The notes: generated by a model from the sequence alone, not told the origin. Shown: positions 32,945 to 42,957, numbered from the stretch's first letter. The stretch is 64,000 bases of DNA from an uncultured Campylobacter sp. (GCA_945873855.1 CAMCEN010000006.1:37371-101370); one strand, 5' to 3'. Numbers and translations: made by a program.

Positions 32945-35062
32945 CTAAGTAAAAAACTTATAAGCCAAAATTCCGCCAAAAGCGCAAATATAAGCCACCA
33001 CAAAGGTAAAAATAAATAGCCACGCCACATACCGCCAGCCCCCAGCCTCTCGCCTAAATACCATCGTAGCAGCTAGGCAGGGATTGTAAAACATCGCAAA
33101 GAGTATAAAAGCAAGCGCAGTTTGCTCGCTCATGGCTTCTTTTAGCTTGGCTGAGAGCGCTGTGCTAGTCTCATCAAGCTCGGTGCCAGCAGAGTAAAGC
33201 ACGCCCATAGTGGCTACAACCACTTCTTTTGCCGCAAGGCCAGTAAGCAAGCTCACGCTCTCCCTCCACTCAAAGCCAAGTGGAGCAAAAATAGGGCTGA
33301 TAAATCGCCCCAAAGTGCCTAAATAGCTGTGTTCTAAGAGATAATTTTGCTTTGTGGTCTCAAGCTCGTCTTTTGCCTCATCGCTTGTGGCAAGCTCGAT
33401 TTTGCTATCAAAATCAGCTCTGATTTGCTCATTATAAGGATAAGTCTGCGCCCACCAAATTAGCACCGAGGCAGCTAGGATGAAGGTGCCTGCTTTTTTG
33501 ATATACATTTTTGCCTTGTTATAAATGCTAAACCACACTAGGCTCCAGTTTGGCATGCGGTATTTTGGCAGCTCCATGACAAAGGGTTCATCAACTCCAC
33601 GAAATGCTGTTAAGCGCAGAATTTTAGCACAAACTAGCCCCATTAAAGCTCCAAAAATGTAGATGTAAAATAGCCAGTTTCCAGCCTGATCTTCTGGAGC
33701 AAAGGCCGAGCAAAACAGCACAAAAACAGGCAGCTTTGCTCCACACTGCGCAAAAGGCGTTACAAAAAGCGTAAGCAAGCGGTCTTTGGGGTTTTTTAGC
33801 GTGCGAGCTGCCATGAAAGCTGGCACCGAACACCCAAAGCCAGTAACAATAGCAATAAAACTCTTGCCATGAAGTCCAAAGCGGTGAAAAATACCATCAA
33901 GCAAATACGCCACACGCGCCATATATCCAGTGGTCTCAAGTAGTGAAATACCAAAAAATAATATCACGATATTTGGCAAAAAGCTAAGCACTGCGCCAAC
34001 GCCGCCGATTATACCATCGCTAATAAGCGAGACAAACTCTGGGTTTTTTTCTTCATTTATAATGGTTTTTACGCTTTCTTGCAAGACGCTTACGCCGCTT
34101 TCTATCCAGTCCATAGGATACTGCCCAAGGCTAAAAGTAAGCTGAAAAATCACCCACATAAAAAACAAAAATATAGGAATTCCTAAAAAGCGGTTCATGA
34201 GAATTTTATCGGCTTTGTGCACGGTTTTAGCAGTTTTTGTGTATTTTACACACTCAGCGCAAATTCCATTGGCAAAAGCATTTAGCTCGCTAGCAAAGAT
34301 ATGTTTGATTGATTTTGTCTCAAACTGCACATAAAGGCGGTTTTTTGCCTCATTTAAAAGTGGAGCGAGTTCTAGCCAAATAGCTTTATTGTGCAATTTT
34401 TGGTAGAGTTCATTTTCGCCTTTTAGTAGTAAAATTGAGATTTCTTGTAGGCTTAAATTTAAGGCTTTTATATTTTCATCATCTTTTTGTTCTAAAAAGT
34501 CTTTTAAAAGTGAAATTTCATTTTCTATCTCATCGCTAAAAATGCGCTTGTTTGCTCTCTTTCCAGCTTCAAATACCGAAATAATCGCATCAAGCAGGGC
34601 TGGTAGATTTTCTTTTTTATGCGCTGATACACCTATAACATCCACGCCCAAAAGCTCGCTCATACCAGCATAGTTTATATCAATGCCTTCTTTTTTGGCT
34701 TCATCGCTCATATTGAGAGCTAAAATCGTTTTTTTGTTTTTTTCTAGTAGCTGTGCGCTTAAAAGCAGGTTTCGCTCTAAGTTTGTAGAATCAAGCACAT
34801 TTACTAAAACATCGTATTCACCACTTTCAATGAAGCTTTTTGAAATTTTTTCTTCTTGCGAGTAGCCCTCAAGCGAGTAAGTGCCTGGCAGGTCTATTAT
34901 TTCAAGTTCGTAGTCTTTGTAACTCATTTTGGCTTGGGCTTTTTCTACTGTTACACCTGAGAAATTTCCCACCTTCATATCAGCCCCAGAAAGGGCGTTT
35001 ATGAGCAAAGATTTACCGACATTTGGCTGACCTATTAACACTATTTTAATAATCTTTTTCAT
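32945..35062 (-). CDS. feoB: Ferrous iron transport protein B
   Basis: 705 residues from the ATG at 35062; an upstream TTG at 35083 would add seven residues. N-terminal G domain: G1 GQPNVGKS (residues 11-18), NFSGVTVEKA (G2), DLPGTYSLEGYSQEE (G3) and NMSD (G4). The membrane part (about 285-705) has Gate motifs IPIFLFFMWVIFQLTF, GFGCSVPAFMAARTL and GLAAKEVVVATMGVLY. Imports Fe(II) across the inner membrane. An R1 half-site (ATAGGAATTCCTAAAAAG, about 34173) is translated as FLGIPIF. Ferritin and feoA lie upstream on the same strand, forming an iron uptake/storage locus. Confidence 0.96.
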   Translation of the reverse strand: MKKIIKIVLIGQPNVGKSLLINALSGADMKVGNFSGVTVEKAQAKMSYKDYELEIIDLPGTYSLEGYSQEEKISKSFIESGEYDVLVNVLDSTNLERNLLLSAQLLEKNKKTILALNMSDEAKKEGIDINYAGMSELLGVDVIGVSAHKKENLPALLDAIISVFEAGKRANKRIFSDEIENEISLLKDFLEQKDDENIKALNLSLQEISILLLKGENELYQKLHNKAIWLELAPLLNEAKNRLYVQFETKSIKHIFASELNAFANGICAECVKYTKTAKTVHKADKILMNRFLGIPIFLFFMWVIFQLTFSLGQYPMDWIESGVSVLQESVKTIINEEKNPEFVSLISDGIIGGVGAVLSFLPNIVILFFGISLLETTGYMARVAYLLDGIFHRFGLHGKSFIAIVTGFGCSVPAFMAARTLKNPKDRLLTLFVTPFAQCGAKLPVFVLFCSAFAPEDQAGNWLFYIYIFGALMGLVCAKILRLTAFRGVDEPFVMELPKYRMPNWSLVWFSIYNKAKMYIKKAGTFILAASVLIWWAQTYPYNEQIRADFDSKIELATSDEAKDELETTKQNYLLEHSYLGTLGRFISPIFAPLGFEWRESVSLLTGLAAKEVVVATMGVLYSAGTELDETSTALSAKLKEAMSEQTALAFILFAMFYNPCLAATMVFRREAGGWRYVAWLFIFTFVVAYICAFGGILAYKFFT

Positions 35063-35112
35063 ATTTTTATCCAAAAAAAGCAAAAATTTTTAATAATTTT
35101 AGCACAATTTAT

Positions 35113-35133
35113 TAAGGAATTCTAGAATTCTTT
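35113..35133. repeat. R1 palindrome upstream of feoB
   Basis: AAGGAATTCTAGAATTCTTT lies between ferritin and feoB, 50 bases upstream of the feoB start, i.e. in its leader region. Confidence 0.8.
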
Positions 35134-35220
35134 CAAAGTTTTTAAGCATTTTGTATGCTTACTCAAAACTCAAAAAAATCTTTGGGCTAATTAAATCCAA
35201 AGATTTTAAAAATTAGTAGA

Positions 35221-35700
35221 TTACTTAGTAAAAGTAAGGTCTACACTTAATCTTGCTGAGATATTATCTCCTGCAAATGTGAATAAATCAAAGTTATTTT
35301 TTGCTATATCTTCTTCTTCGATTTGCTCATTTATATAAGAGTGCAAAAACACCTCGCTAGCGTAGTCCCCAAGCTCTCTTGCTTGTTTTAGCAAAGCGCT
35401 TATTCTAGCAGTAACTTTTTGTTCATGTTCTAAAATCAGCTTTGCTACTTCAAGAGGGGTTTTGAGATTTACAGCTTCGTATTTGATATCGCTTAGCTGT
35501 GGAGTGATATCTCGCTTTTGAAGAAAAGCTATAAAGTCCTCAGTGTGAGTAAATTCCTCTTTATAGTGATCAAAAAGCCATTTTGAATAGCCTTTGTAGT
35601 TTTCCTTTTCCATTGCCAAAGAGGCTTGTAAATAGATGTAGCCTGAGTACATCTCGAAAACAGCGTGTTCGCTCATTGCTTTTGCCATTTCTGGTAACAT
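35221..35700 (-). CDS. ftn: Non-haem ferritin
   Basis: 159 residues of four-helix ferritin type. Ferroxidase-centre residues are visible in HAVFEMYSGYIYLQA (Glu and Tyr of helix A), KEEFTHTEDFIAFL (helix B, E..H) and INEQIEEEDIA (helix D). Stores iron and oxidises Fe(II) to Fe(III). Strong AAAAGGAGAAAAA before the ATG. A near-perfect palindrome lies 24-38 bases upstream (35724-35738). Located between feoA and feoB, which couples import and storage. A Dps-type protein is less likely given the E..H ligands in helix B. Confidence 0.85.
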   Translation of the reverse strand: MLPEMAKAMSEHAVFEMYSGYIYLQASLAMEKENYKGYSKWLFDHYKEEFTHTEDFIAFLQKRDITPQLSDIKYEAVNLKTPLEVAKLILEHEQKVTARISALLKQARELGDYASEVFLHSYINEQIEEEDIAKNNFDLFTFAGDNISARLSVDLTFTK

Positions 35701-35723
35701 TTTTTCTCCTTTTGGTTAAGTAT

Positions 35724-35738
35724 TGATAAGCGCTATCA
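35724..35738. promoter_or_regulatory. Palindromic operator candidate upstream of ferritin
   Basis: TGATAAGCGCTATCA is an inverted repeat with a single central mismatch, placed between feoA and the ferritin start. The TGATA-N-TATCA arms recall Fur-type half-sites. Regulation by iron is inferred from the neighbour genes and the arms only. Confidence 0.4.
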
Positions 35739-35805
35739 TAACTAAAAATAGCTTAAATTATTATGAAATTATTTATAAGCATAAAAAAGCTCTATCCTAG
35801 CATTG

Positions 35806-36030
35806 CTATAAAGGCTCTATAATGATGCTATTTGCCTCGCTTTCTCTAAGTATAACGCAGCTGCGACCTAGCTCTATAGCTACTGTGTCGTGGCATAGCG
35901 TATCGCTAAGCTTTTTTATAACCTTACCTGAGCTAATACCAAAGCTAAAAAAACGACTAAAAAGCTGCTCATCAGCACTAAAGCCTATTATTTTAGCACT
36001 TTGACCATCTTCAAGAGTGTTTATTCTCAT
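35806..36030 (-). CDS. feoA: Ferrous iron transport protein A
   Basis: 74 residues, SH3-like FeoA fold: MRINTLEDGQSAKIIGFSADEQLFSRFFSFGISSGKVIKKL...VAIELGRSCVILRESEANSIIIEPL. It is a small cytoplasmic partner of FeoB. AAAAGGAGAGAAAATG start. Upstream sequence (36031-36118) is AT-rich and carries ATAATGATAA-like motifs suited to Fur. Distance to ferritin is 105 bases, so separate promoters are likely. Confidence 0.88.
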   Translation of the reverse strand: MRINTLEDGQSAKIIGFSADEQLFSRFFSFGISSGKVIKKLSDTLCHDTVAIELGRSCVILRESEANSIIIEPL

Positions 36031-36093
36031 TTTCTCTCCTTTTGTTAAAGTAAATAAGTTATTTTACTATTTATTTACTTAAATAAGTTTTAA

Positions 36094-36112
36094 GAGTTAT
36101 TATCATTTTTTG
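36094..36112 (-). promoter_or_regulatory. Possible Fur box upstream of feoA
   Basis: On the minus strand CAAAAAATGATAATAACTC contains ATGATAATAA, a partial match to the Fur consensus GATAATGATAATCATTATC. It lies about 65-80 bases upstream of feoA. Weak without a binding test. Confidence 0.35.
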
Positions 36113-36117
36113 AATTA

Positions 36118-36246
36118 AGAGAATTCTAGAATTCCTAAGAGTAATTTTTATAGATATTTTAAGGAATTCTAGATTGTAGGAATTCTAGATTATGAGAATT
36201 CTAGAATTAAGGAATTCTAGATTGTAGGAATTCTAGAATTCCCTAG
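36118..36246. repeat. R1 array between feoA and tyrA
   Basis: At least five R1 units: AGAGAATTCTAGAATTCCTA at 36118, then AAGGAATTCTAGATTGTAGG repeated twice with the spacer ATTGTA or ATTATGA, ending in GGAATTCTAGAATTCCC. Orientation alternates between full palindromes and half-sites. Confidence 0.88.
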
Positions 36247-36268
36247 AAATATTAAATAAGTAAGCTAT

Positions 36269-37099
36269 TTATAAAATTTCTTTTATTTGGCGGGCGTTTT
36301 TCATCCAAAGGCTTAGCTCGTCCCAGCGTTCGTTTTTTAACATGTCCTCACAGTGCGCAAACTCAGCCTTAAAAGCCTGCATCGCAGTAAGTATATTGTC
36401 TTTGTTTTGGCGAAAGATATCAGTCCACATGATCTCGCTAGACTTTGCTATACGAGCCATGCCAGCAAAGCTGCTGCCGCCAAGCAAGAAAATATTGCGC
36501 CTTTCTTCTTCATTTAAAGTAGCATTTACTAGGCTAAATGAAATTGCGTGTGGCAAATGCGAGATGAAGCCTACATGATGGTCGTGCGAGGCTGCATCCA
36601 TAAAAATAATTCGCATGCCAGCGTGGCTTAAAATCTCAGTAGCTCTTTTTAGATGTTTTTGGCTCGTGCTCTCATCATCACATAGCACGACTACTGCGCC
36701 TTTTAATAGCTCTTTAAAGGCTGCTTTTGGGCCACTGTACTCAGTGCCTGCCATAGGATGAGCGGCGATGAATTGCGATTTTAGCGAGGCTGGACAGCTT
36801 TTTACTATGCGTTCTTTGGTTGAACCCAGATCTATGATAGTAGTGCTAAGTGGTGCGCCCTCAAGTCTAGCTAGCACTTTTATTATACCCTCAACAGGCA
36901 CGGCTATAAAAATCACATCGCAAGAGTTTTTTATCTCTTCAAAGCTTTTTAGCTCATCAACCAAGCCTAGCTCCAAGGCGTCTTTGGCGTTTTGTTCGCT
37001 TTTATCATAGCCACTTACTTTATCTATTAGCTTCATATCTCTTAGCGCAAGCCCTAGTGAGCCACCTATTAGCCCAAGTCCAATTATACCGATATTCAT
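36269..37099 (-). CDS. tyrA: Prephenate dehydrogenase
   Basis: 276 residues. NAD-binding GIIGLGLIGGSLGLALRD (about 3-20), the catalytic His in HPMAGTEYSGPKAA (about 114-127) and HDHHVGFISHLPHAIS (about 172-187). Oxidative decarboxylation of prephenate to 4-hydroxyphenylpyruvate in tyrosine synthesis. Monofunctional, without a chorismate mutase or ACT domain. Transcribed divergently from bamA. Confidence 0.92.
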   Translation of the reverse strand: MNIGIIGLGLIGGSLGLALRDMKLIDKVSGYDKSEQNAKDALELGLVDELKSFEEIKNSCDVIFIAVPVEGIIKVLARLEGAPLSTTIIDLGSTKERIVKSCPASLKSQFIAAHPMAGTEYSGPKAAFKELLKGAVVVLCDDESTSQKHLKRATEILSHAGMRIIFMDAASHDHHVGFISHLPHAISFSLVNATLNEEERRNIFLLGGSSFAGMARIAKSSEIMWTDIFRQNKDNILTAMQAFKAEFAHCEDMLKNERWDELSLWMKNARQIKEIL

Positions 37100-37160
37100 A
37101 GCAAAGTCCTTGAAAATTTTTTCAAAATTATATCTTATTTAATTAAGTATTAAATTAAAC

Positions 37161-37166
37161 TATGAT
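37161..37166 (+). promoter_or_regulatory. Probable -10 box for bamA
   Basis: TATGAT in ACTATGATAAAATGCGC lies about 40 bases before the bamA ATG at 37207. Because this box overlaps the alternative upstream ATG (37162), it argues for the downstream start. Confidence 0.5.
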
Positions 37167-37206
37167 AAAATGCGCAATTTTAATTTTATTTTTTGGAAAT
37201 TTATCA

Positions 37207-39480
37207 ATGAAAAAGTTTATTATTTTAGCATTTGCTCTTATTAGTTTTGGGGCTGCTAGCACTATTAAAAGCATTACCTTTAATGGTTTTGTGCATATCT
37301 CAAATAACGCCGCACTTGATATGACAAGGCTCAGGGTAGGCGATGAGATGAACGATGAGGTCTCAAATAGAGTGATAAAAACTCTATATTCTCAAGGCTA
37401 CTTTAAAGATATATATATAGAGGATAATAACGGAGATATCATCATCCATGCAAAAGAAAAGCCAGTTATCGCTCGTATTGATATAGAAGGTGTCGTTACA
37501 AATGATCAAAAATCCATCACTACTATTCTTGGCATAAAAAAAGGTCAAATGTATGATGAGCGCGCCTCAGCTACAGCAAAAGAGCGTGTAAGACAGTTTT
37601 ATGAAGTAAAGGGCTTTTTTGATACTATCGTTGATGAGGTAGTAACGCCGATAAATACAGAAAACAGTGTGCATGTAGTATATAAAGTAAACCGCGGTGA
37701 GAATATCACAATCAAAAAAGTAAATTTAGTAGGCGCAAAAGTAAAAAGCTATAGCGATATAGAACCGGCAGTAGAAAATAAAGAGCGTGAGGCACTAGGC
37801 TGGATGTGGGGTCGCAATGGTGGCGAGGTAAAGATTTTTGAGCTGCCAAACGACAGCGAGAAAATCCGTGAAGAATACTTCAAATCAGGCTATCTTGATG
37901 CTAAGGTTTCAAAAGCCTATCTAAATACAAATTTTGAGGGTTACTCAGCTGAGCTTAGCTACTATATAAGCGAGGGCGAGCAGTATAAAGCAGGTGAGAT
38001 TAGCATAGATGCACCTGAGTTTTTAGAGCTTGATAGCGAAAAAATCGTAAAAAGCGATCTAAAACTAGAACAAGGCGATACTTTTAATACAGACTGGCTA
38101 AAAAGAGATCAAAAAACCATCACCGATATGGTGGCTGATAAAGGCTATGCCTATGCTAGAGTTGTGCCGCTAACCGCACAAGACCCAGAAAATCACACCG
38201 TAGATGTAAAATACCAAATCTTGCCAAATGAAGAAGTATATATCCGTAATGTAATCATCTCAGGCAATGACAAAACGCTAGATCGTATAATTCGCCGTGA
38301 GCTGTATCTAACAGAGGGAAATCGCTATAATAGAGCTGACCTTGAAGATAGTAAAAATGCGCTAAAACGCAAAGGGTATTTTGAAGATGTAGAGATAAAA
38401 GAACATCCAGTAAGTGATAATCAAATGGATCTTGAAGTAGCTGTAAAAGAGACTATGACAGGAACTATCACAGGTGGTATAGGCTATGGTTCAGGCGATG
38501 GACTACTACTAAGTGCAGGAATTAGCGAAAATAATATCTTTGGCTCAGGCTATCAAGGCTCAGTAAACATAGAGAAAAATAAACGCGGTCTAAATGGTAG
38601 CATAGGGCTTACAAATCCACGCATATATGACTCAGAGTATAGCCTTGGTGGAACTGTGTTTGCCAATGACTGGGAGTGGAGCAACTATAGGGAGAAAAAC
38701 CACGGCTTTAATATCACCGCAGGTCGCCAAATAGGACGCTATACAAATACATATATTAGCTATCAGCTACAAAAAACAAATATTAGCGGTCTAAATCCAT
38801 TTTACGCTGAGGCTGGTTATCTAAATGGTAAAAAAACAAAAAGCTCACTTCTGCCAAGAGTTATTTGGGATAATACAGATGATCACTACTTGCCACGCTC
38901 AGGTTTTATAGCTAGCACTGGCTTTGAAATAGCCGGTCTTGGTGGAGATACAAAATTTGTGCGAAATGATACTGGCTTTTCTATATATAAAGGCTTGGCT
39001 GATGATATAGGCTGGGATTTGATCTTGCGCTATAAAGCAAACTTTTCTTATTTGTGGAACAATGATGAGAGTAAATTACCGATTAACGAAAAATTATTCT
39101 TAGGCGGTATGCAATCAATCCGTGGCTACGACCACAGAAGCGTTAGCCCACGCAAAACAATTTGCAATCCAATGGACGAGTACGGACGCACTTATTTAGG
39201 ATGCCGTGATATAGAAACCGGTGGTAAAGTAGCTTTTCAAAACTCAGTTGAAATTAGTTGGCCTTTGATAAATCGTATCAAACTTCGTGGCATGGCATTT
39301 TATGACTTTGGTATGATTGGGCAAAAGCGCTTTACTGAGGAAAAGCGAAGCTCTGTTGGCGTCGGTATAGAGTGGATGACTTTCATAGGCCCACTTCAAG
39401 TAGTCTTTGTCAAACCTATAGGCAAAAAAGATGGAGATCAAACAAGTAGCTTTGAGTTTAATATAGGCCAAAGATTTTAG
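37207..39480 (+). CDS. bamA: Outer membrane protein assembly factor BamA
   Basis: 757 residues from ATG 37207; signal peptide MKKFIILAFALISFGAAS. Five POTRA repeats (about 20-350; for example ITFNGFVHISNNAALDMTRLRVGD, IARIDIEGVV, TIKKVNLVGAK, RNVIISGNDKTLDRIIRRELYLTEGNRYN) are followed by a 16-strand barrel (about 420-757) with the VRGY-type motif IRGYDHRSVSPR and a final Phe (GQRF). Inserts beta-barrel proteins into the outer membrane. An ATG at 37162 would add 15 residues without signal-peptide logic. Confidence 0.95.
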   Translation: MKKFIILAFALISFGAASTIKSITFNGFVHISNNAALDMTRLRVGDEMNDEVSNRVIKTLYSQGYFKDIYIEDNNGDIIIHAKEKPVIARIDIEGVVTNDQKSITTILGIKKGQMYDERASATAKERVRQFYEVKGFFDTIVDEVVTPINTENSVHVVYKVNRGENITIKKVNLVGAKVKSYSDIEPAVENKEREALGWMWGRNGGEVKIFELPNDSEKIREEYFKSGYLDAKVSKAYLNTNFEGYSAELSYYISEGEQYKAGEISIDAPEFLELDSEKIVKSDLKLEQGDTFNTDWLKRDQKTITDMVADKGYAYARVVPLTAQDPENHTVDVKYQILPNEEVYIRNVIISGNDKTLDRIIRRELYLTEGNRYNRADLEDSKNALKRKGYFEDVEIKEHPVSDNQMDLEVAVKETMTGTITGGIGYGSGDGLLLSAGISENNIFGSGYQGSVNIEKNKRGLNGSIGLTNPRIYDSEYSLGGTVFANDWEWSNYREKNHGFNITAGRQIGRYTNTYISYQLQKTNISGLNPFYAEAGYLNGKKTKSSLLPRVIWDNTDDHYLPRSGFIASTGFEIAGLGGDTKFVRNDTGFSIYKGLADDIGWDLILRYKANFSYLWNNDESKLPINEKLFLGGMQSIRGYDHRSVSPRKTICNPMDEYGRTYLGCRDIETGGKVAFQNSVEISWPLINRIKLRGMAFYDFGMIGQKRFTEEKRSSVGVGIEWMTFIGPLQVVFVKPIGKKDGDQTSSFEFNIGQRF

Positions 39481-39482
39481 AG

Positions 39483-39960
39483 TATAGGAATTTTAGATTT
39501 AGCTCTAGATTTAGCCGAAAAATTCTAGAATTCTATAAACGCAAAAAGCCTCTAGAAATTCTAGATTTATCCAAAGAATTATAGAATTTCTTACTATGTC
39601 ATCCCTCAGCCTCCTTGGGGGATCTCTATCTGGAATTCTAGATTATTTGTGATGAGATCCCCCGATCAGGTCGGGGGATGACAAACCTTGTGTCATTATA
39701 AAAAAAGAAAACACGCAAGACGGGATGACGCAAGCCTTAGGAATTCTAGAATTCCTTGGTTTTATAAGGAAATCTAGAATTCCTCACTATATCATCCCCA
39801 AAACTATGTCATCCTCGGGCGTGACCCGAGGATCTCTATATGGAATTCTAGAATTCCTATAAACACAAAAAGCCTCTAGGAATTTTAGATTTATCCAAAG
39901 AATTCTAGAATTTCTACTTTGTATAGAAAATTCTAAAATTCCTACTATTATTTTAAAAAG
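39483..39960. repeat. R1/R3 repeat region between bamA and bioB
   Basis: About 480 bases without a gene between convergent genes. R1 units are at about 39487-39535, 39550-39593, 39630-39645, 39740-39783 and 39840-39950. R3 copies lie at 39598-39626 (CCCTCAGCCTCCTTGGGGG core), 39654-39682 (minus, CCCCCGATC/GTCGGGGG) and 39808-39836 (CCTCGGG/CCCGAGG), with an R3 half at about 39791. The phrase AAAAAGCCTCTAG(G/A)AATT-CTAGATTTATCCAAAGAATT occurs twice (39542 and 39868), so part of the region is a duplication. Confidence 0.85.
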
Positions 39961-39963
39961 CTT

Positions 39964-40806
39964 TTAATGCTCGCATTTATCTAAAAACTCAAAGCCAAGG
40001 GCTTTAAGCTGGACAATTGCCTTGCTAGGCACCTCACCAGCTGTGGTTAGATAATCACCTATTACGATAGCAGACGCACCATTTTCTAGCACTTCATACT
40101 GGCGAGAACCAAGTATATGCTCTCTGCCGCCTGCTACCATAAATCGCACATCAGGCAGTTCGCTGCTGCTCTCGCGGATGATTTTTAGAGCCTCATCAGC
40201 ACTTAGGCGTGGCGGATTTATCGGTAAGGCAGGATTTGAGATAAAAAAGTTTATAGGGCTAGTAAAGGGCTCTAGCTCGCCAAGGCTACGGCGAAAACTC
40301 TTTCTATCATTCTCGCTCTCGCCAAGCCCATAAATACCACCACAGCACAGCATAAGACCAGCGCGCTTAGCATTTAGATTTGTCTCAAACCTAGCTTCCC
40401 AAGTGTGAGTTGAGCAGATTTTAGGAAAAAACTCTTTGCTAGTTTCAAGATTGTGATTATAGCTAAAAATACCAGCTTTTTTAAGCTCGCTTAGAGCCTC
40501 AAAGCTTGCTATTCCGTTACAAGCAATTAGCATTAGTTCAGGGACTTCGCGACTGATAGTATGCGCTGCCTCGCAGATAAAGTCTAATTTTTTATCATCA
40601 AGCCCCTCGCCAGCAGTAACAAGACAAAAGCCAAGAGCGTGGTTATTTTTAGCGATTTTTGCTTCTTTTAGGATATCAGCGATACTCTTTTGGCGGTATT
40701 TTTTGATATCAGCGCCCCATTTGGCTGACTGGGTGCAATATGCGCAGTCCTCGCTACATCCACCACTTGAGACATTACAAATCGCACAAAGCATGATTTT
40801 ATTCAT
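39964..40806 (-). CDS. bioB: Biotin synthase
   Basis: 280 residues starting at the ATG at 40806 (MNKIMLCAICNVSSGGCSEDCAYC), which follows CAAGGGGGC; an upstream TTG (40839) would add 11 residues. Radical-SAM cluster motif CSEDCAYC; GFCLVTAGEG, YNHNLETS, CCGGIYGLGE and the C-terminal RFMVAGGREHILG are BioB signatures. Inserts sulfur into dethiobiotin with two Fe-S clusters. Provides the biotin used by the BirA ligase at 2802. No other bio genes adjacent. Confidence 0.94.
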   Translation of the reverse strand: MNKIMLCAICNVSSGGCSEDCAYCTQSAKWGADIKKYRQKSIADILKEAKIAKNNHALGFCLVTAGEGLDDKKLDFICEAAHTISREVPELMLIACNGIASFEALSELKKAGIFSYNHNLETSKEFFPKICSTHTWEARFETNLNAKRAGLMLCCGGIYGLGESENDRKSFRRSLGELEPFTSPINFFISNPALPINPPRLSADEALKIIRESSSELPDVRFMVAGGREHILGSRQYEVLENGASAIVIGDYLTTAGEVPSKAIVQLKALGFEFLDKCEH

Positions 40807-40837
40807 TTTAGCCCCCTTGAGTTTTAAACTTTTTATC

Positions 40838-40990
40838 AAGGAATTCTAGAATTTCTAAATCTAGAATTCCTTAAAGAGAATTCCCAAAACTAGAATTCCA
40901 TATAGAGATCCCCCAGTCAAGCTGGGGGATGACATAGTAGGGAATTCTAGAATTCCCAAAGAGAATTCCTAAATCTAGAGTTCCTATTAA
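40838..40990. repeat. R1 and R3 repeats between bioB and fabH
   Basis: R1 units at 40838-40902 and 40938-40990 flank an R3 copy at 40905-40933 (GAGATCCCCCAGTCAAGCTG, then GGGGATGAC). Confidence 0.88.
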
Positions 40991-41011
40991 CTTTTAATTT
41001 AATAGCAAAGA

Positions 41012-41965
41012 TTATCTGCCAAAGCGAAGCAAAGCAGAACCCCAAGTAAAACCGCCGCCAAAAGCATCAAGTAGTATTAGCGAGCCTGTTTTTAGCCTGC
41101 CATCTTCGTAGGCTGTATTCATCGCCATCGGTATGCTAGCAGCACTTGTGTTGCCGTACTCACCCACAGTTACTACGCATTTAGCCTCGCTTAGTCCTAG
41201 TCTTTCTTGGACAGCTTTTATGATGCGCAGATTTGCTTGATGCGGGATAAAAAGATCAATCTGGCTACTAGCAATCCCGCTTTTTTCTAGAAGTTCTACA
41301 ACATCGCTTGTTAGCGTATTTACAGCGATTTTAAAGACTTCATTGCCAGACATTTTTACAAAGCCGACATTTCTACCATCTTTTGGCGTCATCAAAAGCT
41401 CGCCCTTGCTACCATCGCTTGCGCAGTGCGTGGCGATGATGTGATTATCGCTACTAGCTACGCTTACCACGCCTGCTCCAGCCCCATCGCCAAAAAGCAC
41501 GCAAATGCTGCGGTCGCTGTAATCTACAATGCTAGAAAACTTATCAGCGCCTATTATAAGAACATTTTTCTTTGCACCACTCTCAACTAAGCTTTTTGCT
41601 ACTTCAAGCAAATACACAAAGCCAGAACAAGCAGCACTTATATCAAAAGCCATAATCGCCCCAAGTCCAAGCTCGCTTGCCACCTGTGCAGCCGTGCTTG
41701 GCATACAAAAGAAGTCCGGTGTAACCGTAGCGCAAATCAAGCAGTCAATCTCATTTTTTTCTAAGCCAGAACGCTCTAAGGCTAATTTACCAGCCTTTAG
41801 TGCCATGCTTGTAAGACTCTCATCTTCTGCTATGTGGCGAGAGTGAATTCCTGTGCGTTTTACAATCCACTCATCACTGGTTTCTACCATTTTTTCCAGC
41901 TCAGCGTTTGTAAGGATTTTTTGTGGGGCGTAAGCTGCTATGCTTACTAATGCGGCTTTTTTCAT
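41012..41965 (-). CDS. fabH: 3-oxoacyl-ACP synthase III
   Basis: 317 residues. Active-site Cys in [18 protein letters not shown] (about 104-121), His in [14 protein letters not shown] (about 238-251) and Asn in [16 protein letters not shown] (about 267-282) form the triad. Condenses acetyl-CoA with malonyl-ACP to start fatty acid synthesis. Overlaps plsX by four bases; order fabH-plsX-rpmF-DUF177-ndk is conserved in Campylobacter. Confidence 0.96.
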   Translation of the reverse strand: MKKAALVSIAAYAPQKILTNAELEKMVETSDEWIVKRTGIHSRHIAEDESLTSMALKAGKLALERSGLEKNEIDCLICATVTPDFFCMPSTAAQVASELGLGAIMAFDISAACSGFVYLLEVAKSLVESGAKKNVLIIGADKFSSIVDYSDRSICVLFGDGAGAGVVSVASSDNHIIATHCASDGSKGELLMTPKDGRNVGFVKMSGNEVFKIAVNTLTSDVVELLEKSGIASSQIDLFIPHQANLRIIKAVQERLGLSEAKCVVTVGEYGNTSAASIPMAMNTAYEDGRLKTGSLILLDAFGGGFTWGSALLRFGR

Positions 41966-42954
41966 TGATTATAACTTGCTAGTTTTGAGATAATTTGTTC
42001 GTTTATATTTGACTTTGAGAATTTTATTGATTGAAAAATTGCGTTTTTTATAGCTTTTGGACTTGACTTGCCATGGCTTATTATGGTGCATTTTTTCACA
42101 CCAAGTAGCGGTGCGCCACCGTATTCATCATAATCTACATCATTTTTAAGCTTTTTAAACACTCGTTTTAAAAGCACTGCGCCTATCATCGCAATAGCTG
42201 ATTCTTTTATATTTCGCTTTATGATTTTTGAGATTGCGCCTGATACACCCTCAGCAGTTTTAAGCAGAATATTTCCCACAAAGCCATCGCAAACAATGAT
42301 ATCTACGCTACCATCAAAAACTTGATTTCCCTCAGCATTGCCTACGAAATTATCCATTTTTTTAAGTAGTTCAAAAGCAGCTTTGCTAGTTTCATTGCCT
42401 TTACAATCTTCTTCACCATTACTAAGCAAAGATATTTTTGGCTTCTGGATGCGCAAAATTTGCTGTGCGTAAGCCTCGCTCATCACAGCAAACTCAAAGA
42501 GATGTTCAGGTTTGCAATCAACATTTGCGCCCACATCTAGCACCAGCGTTTTTTTGCCACGGATGATAGTAGGCATTAAAGTAGCAATAGGTGGGCGAGA
42601 AACTCCATCAAGCCTGCCTATGCGCAAGGTAGCTAGGCTCATAGTTGCCCCTGAGTGACCAGCTGAGACCACAGCATCAGCACTGCCATTTCGCACTAGC
42701 TCTATTGCTTTATATATAGAGCTTTCTTTGCGTTTTAGCGCATCAGTTGCCATCTCATCCATGTCAAAAACATCGCTAGCTTCTTCATAGCTAATTCTAG
42801 ATTCTAGACCTTTTGGCACAAGAGGCTCAATCTCAGCTCTTTTGCCAACTAAAATCGCTTCAAAACTAGCTTCGCTTAGAGCTTGTAAAACGCCCTCTAC
42901 AATAGGCACAGGACCAAAGTCCCCACCCATTGCATCTATTGCTATTTTAATCAT
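41962..42954 (-). CDS. plsX: Phosphate acyltransferase PlsX
   Basis: 330 residues. [12 protein letters not shown] at the N-terminus, [25 protein letters not shown] (about 139-151), [22 protein letters not shown] (about 205-226) and [22 protein letters not shown] are PlsX signatures. Converts acyl-ACP to acyl-phosphate for phospholipid synthesis. The start lies three bases after the rpmF stop. An R1-like CTAATTCTAGATTCTAGACC lies in the coding sequence near 42792. Confidence 0.95.
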   Translation of the reverse strand: MIKIAIDAMGGDFGPVPIVEGVLQALSEASFEAILVGKRAEIEPLVPKGLESRISYEEASDVFDMDEMATDALKRKESSIYKAIELVRNGSADAVVSAGHSGATMSLATLRIGRLDGVSRPPIATLMPTIIRGKKTLVLDVGANVDCKPEHLFEFAVMSEAYAQQILRIQKPKISLLSNGEEDCKGNETSKAAFELLKKMDNFVGNAEGNQVFDGSVDIIVCDGFVGNILLKTAEGVSGAISKIIKRNIKESAIAMIGAVLLKRVFKKLKNDVDYDEYGGAPLLGVKKCTIISHGKSSPKAIKNAIFQSIKFSKSNINEQIISKLASYNQ

Positions 42955-42957
42955 TTG

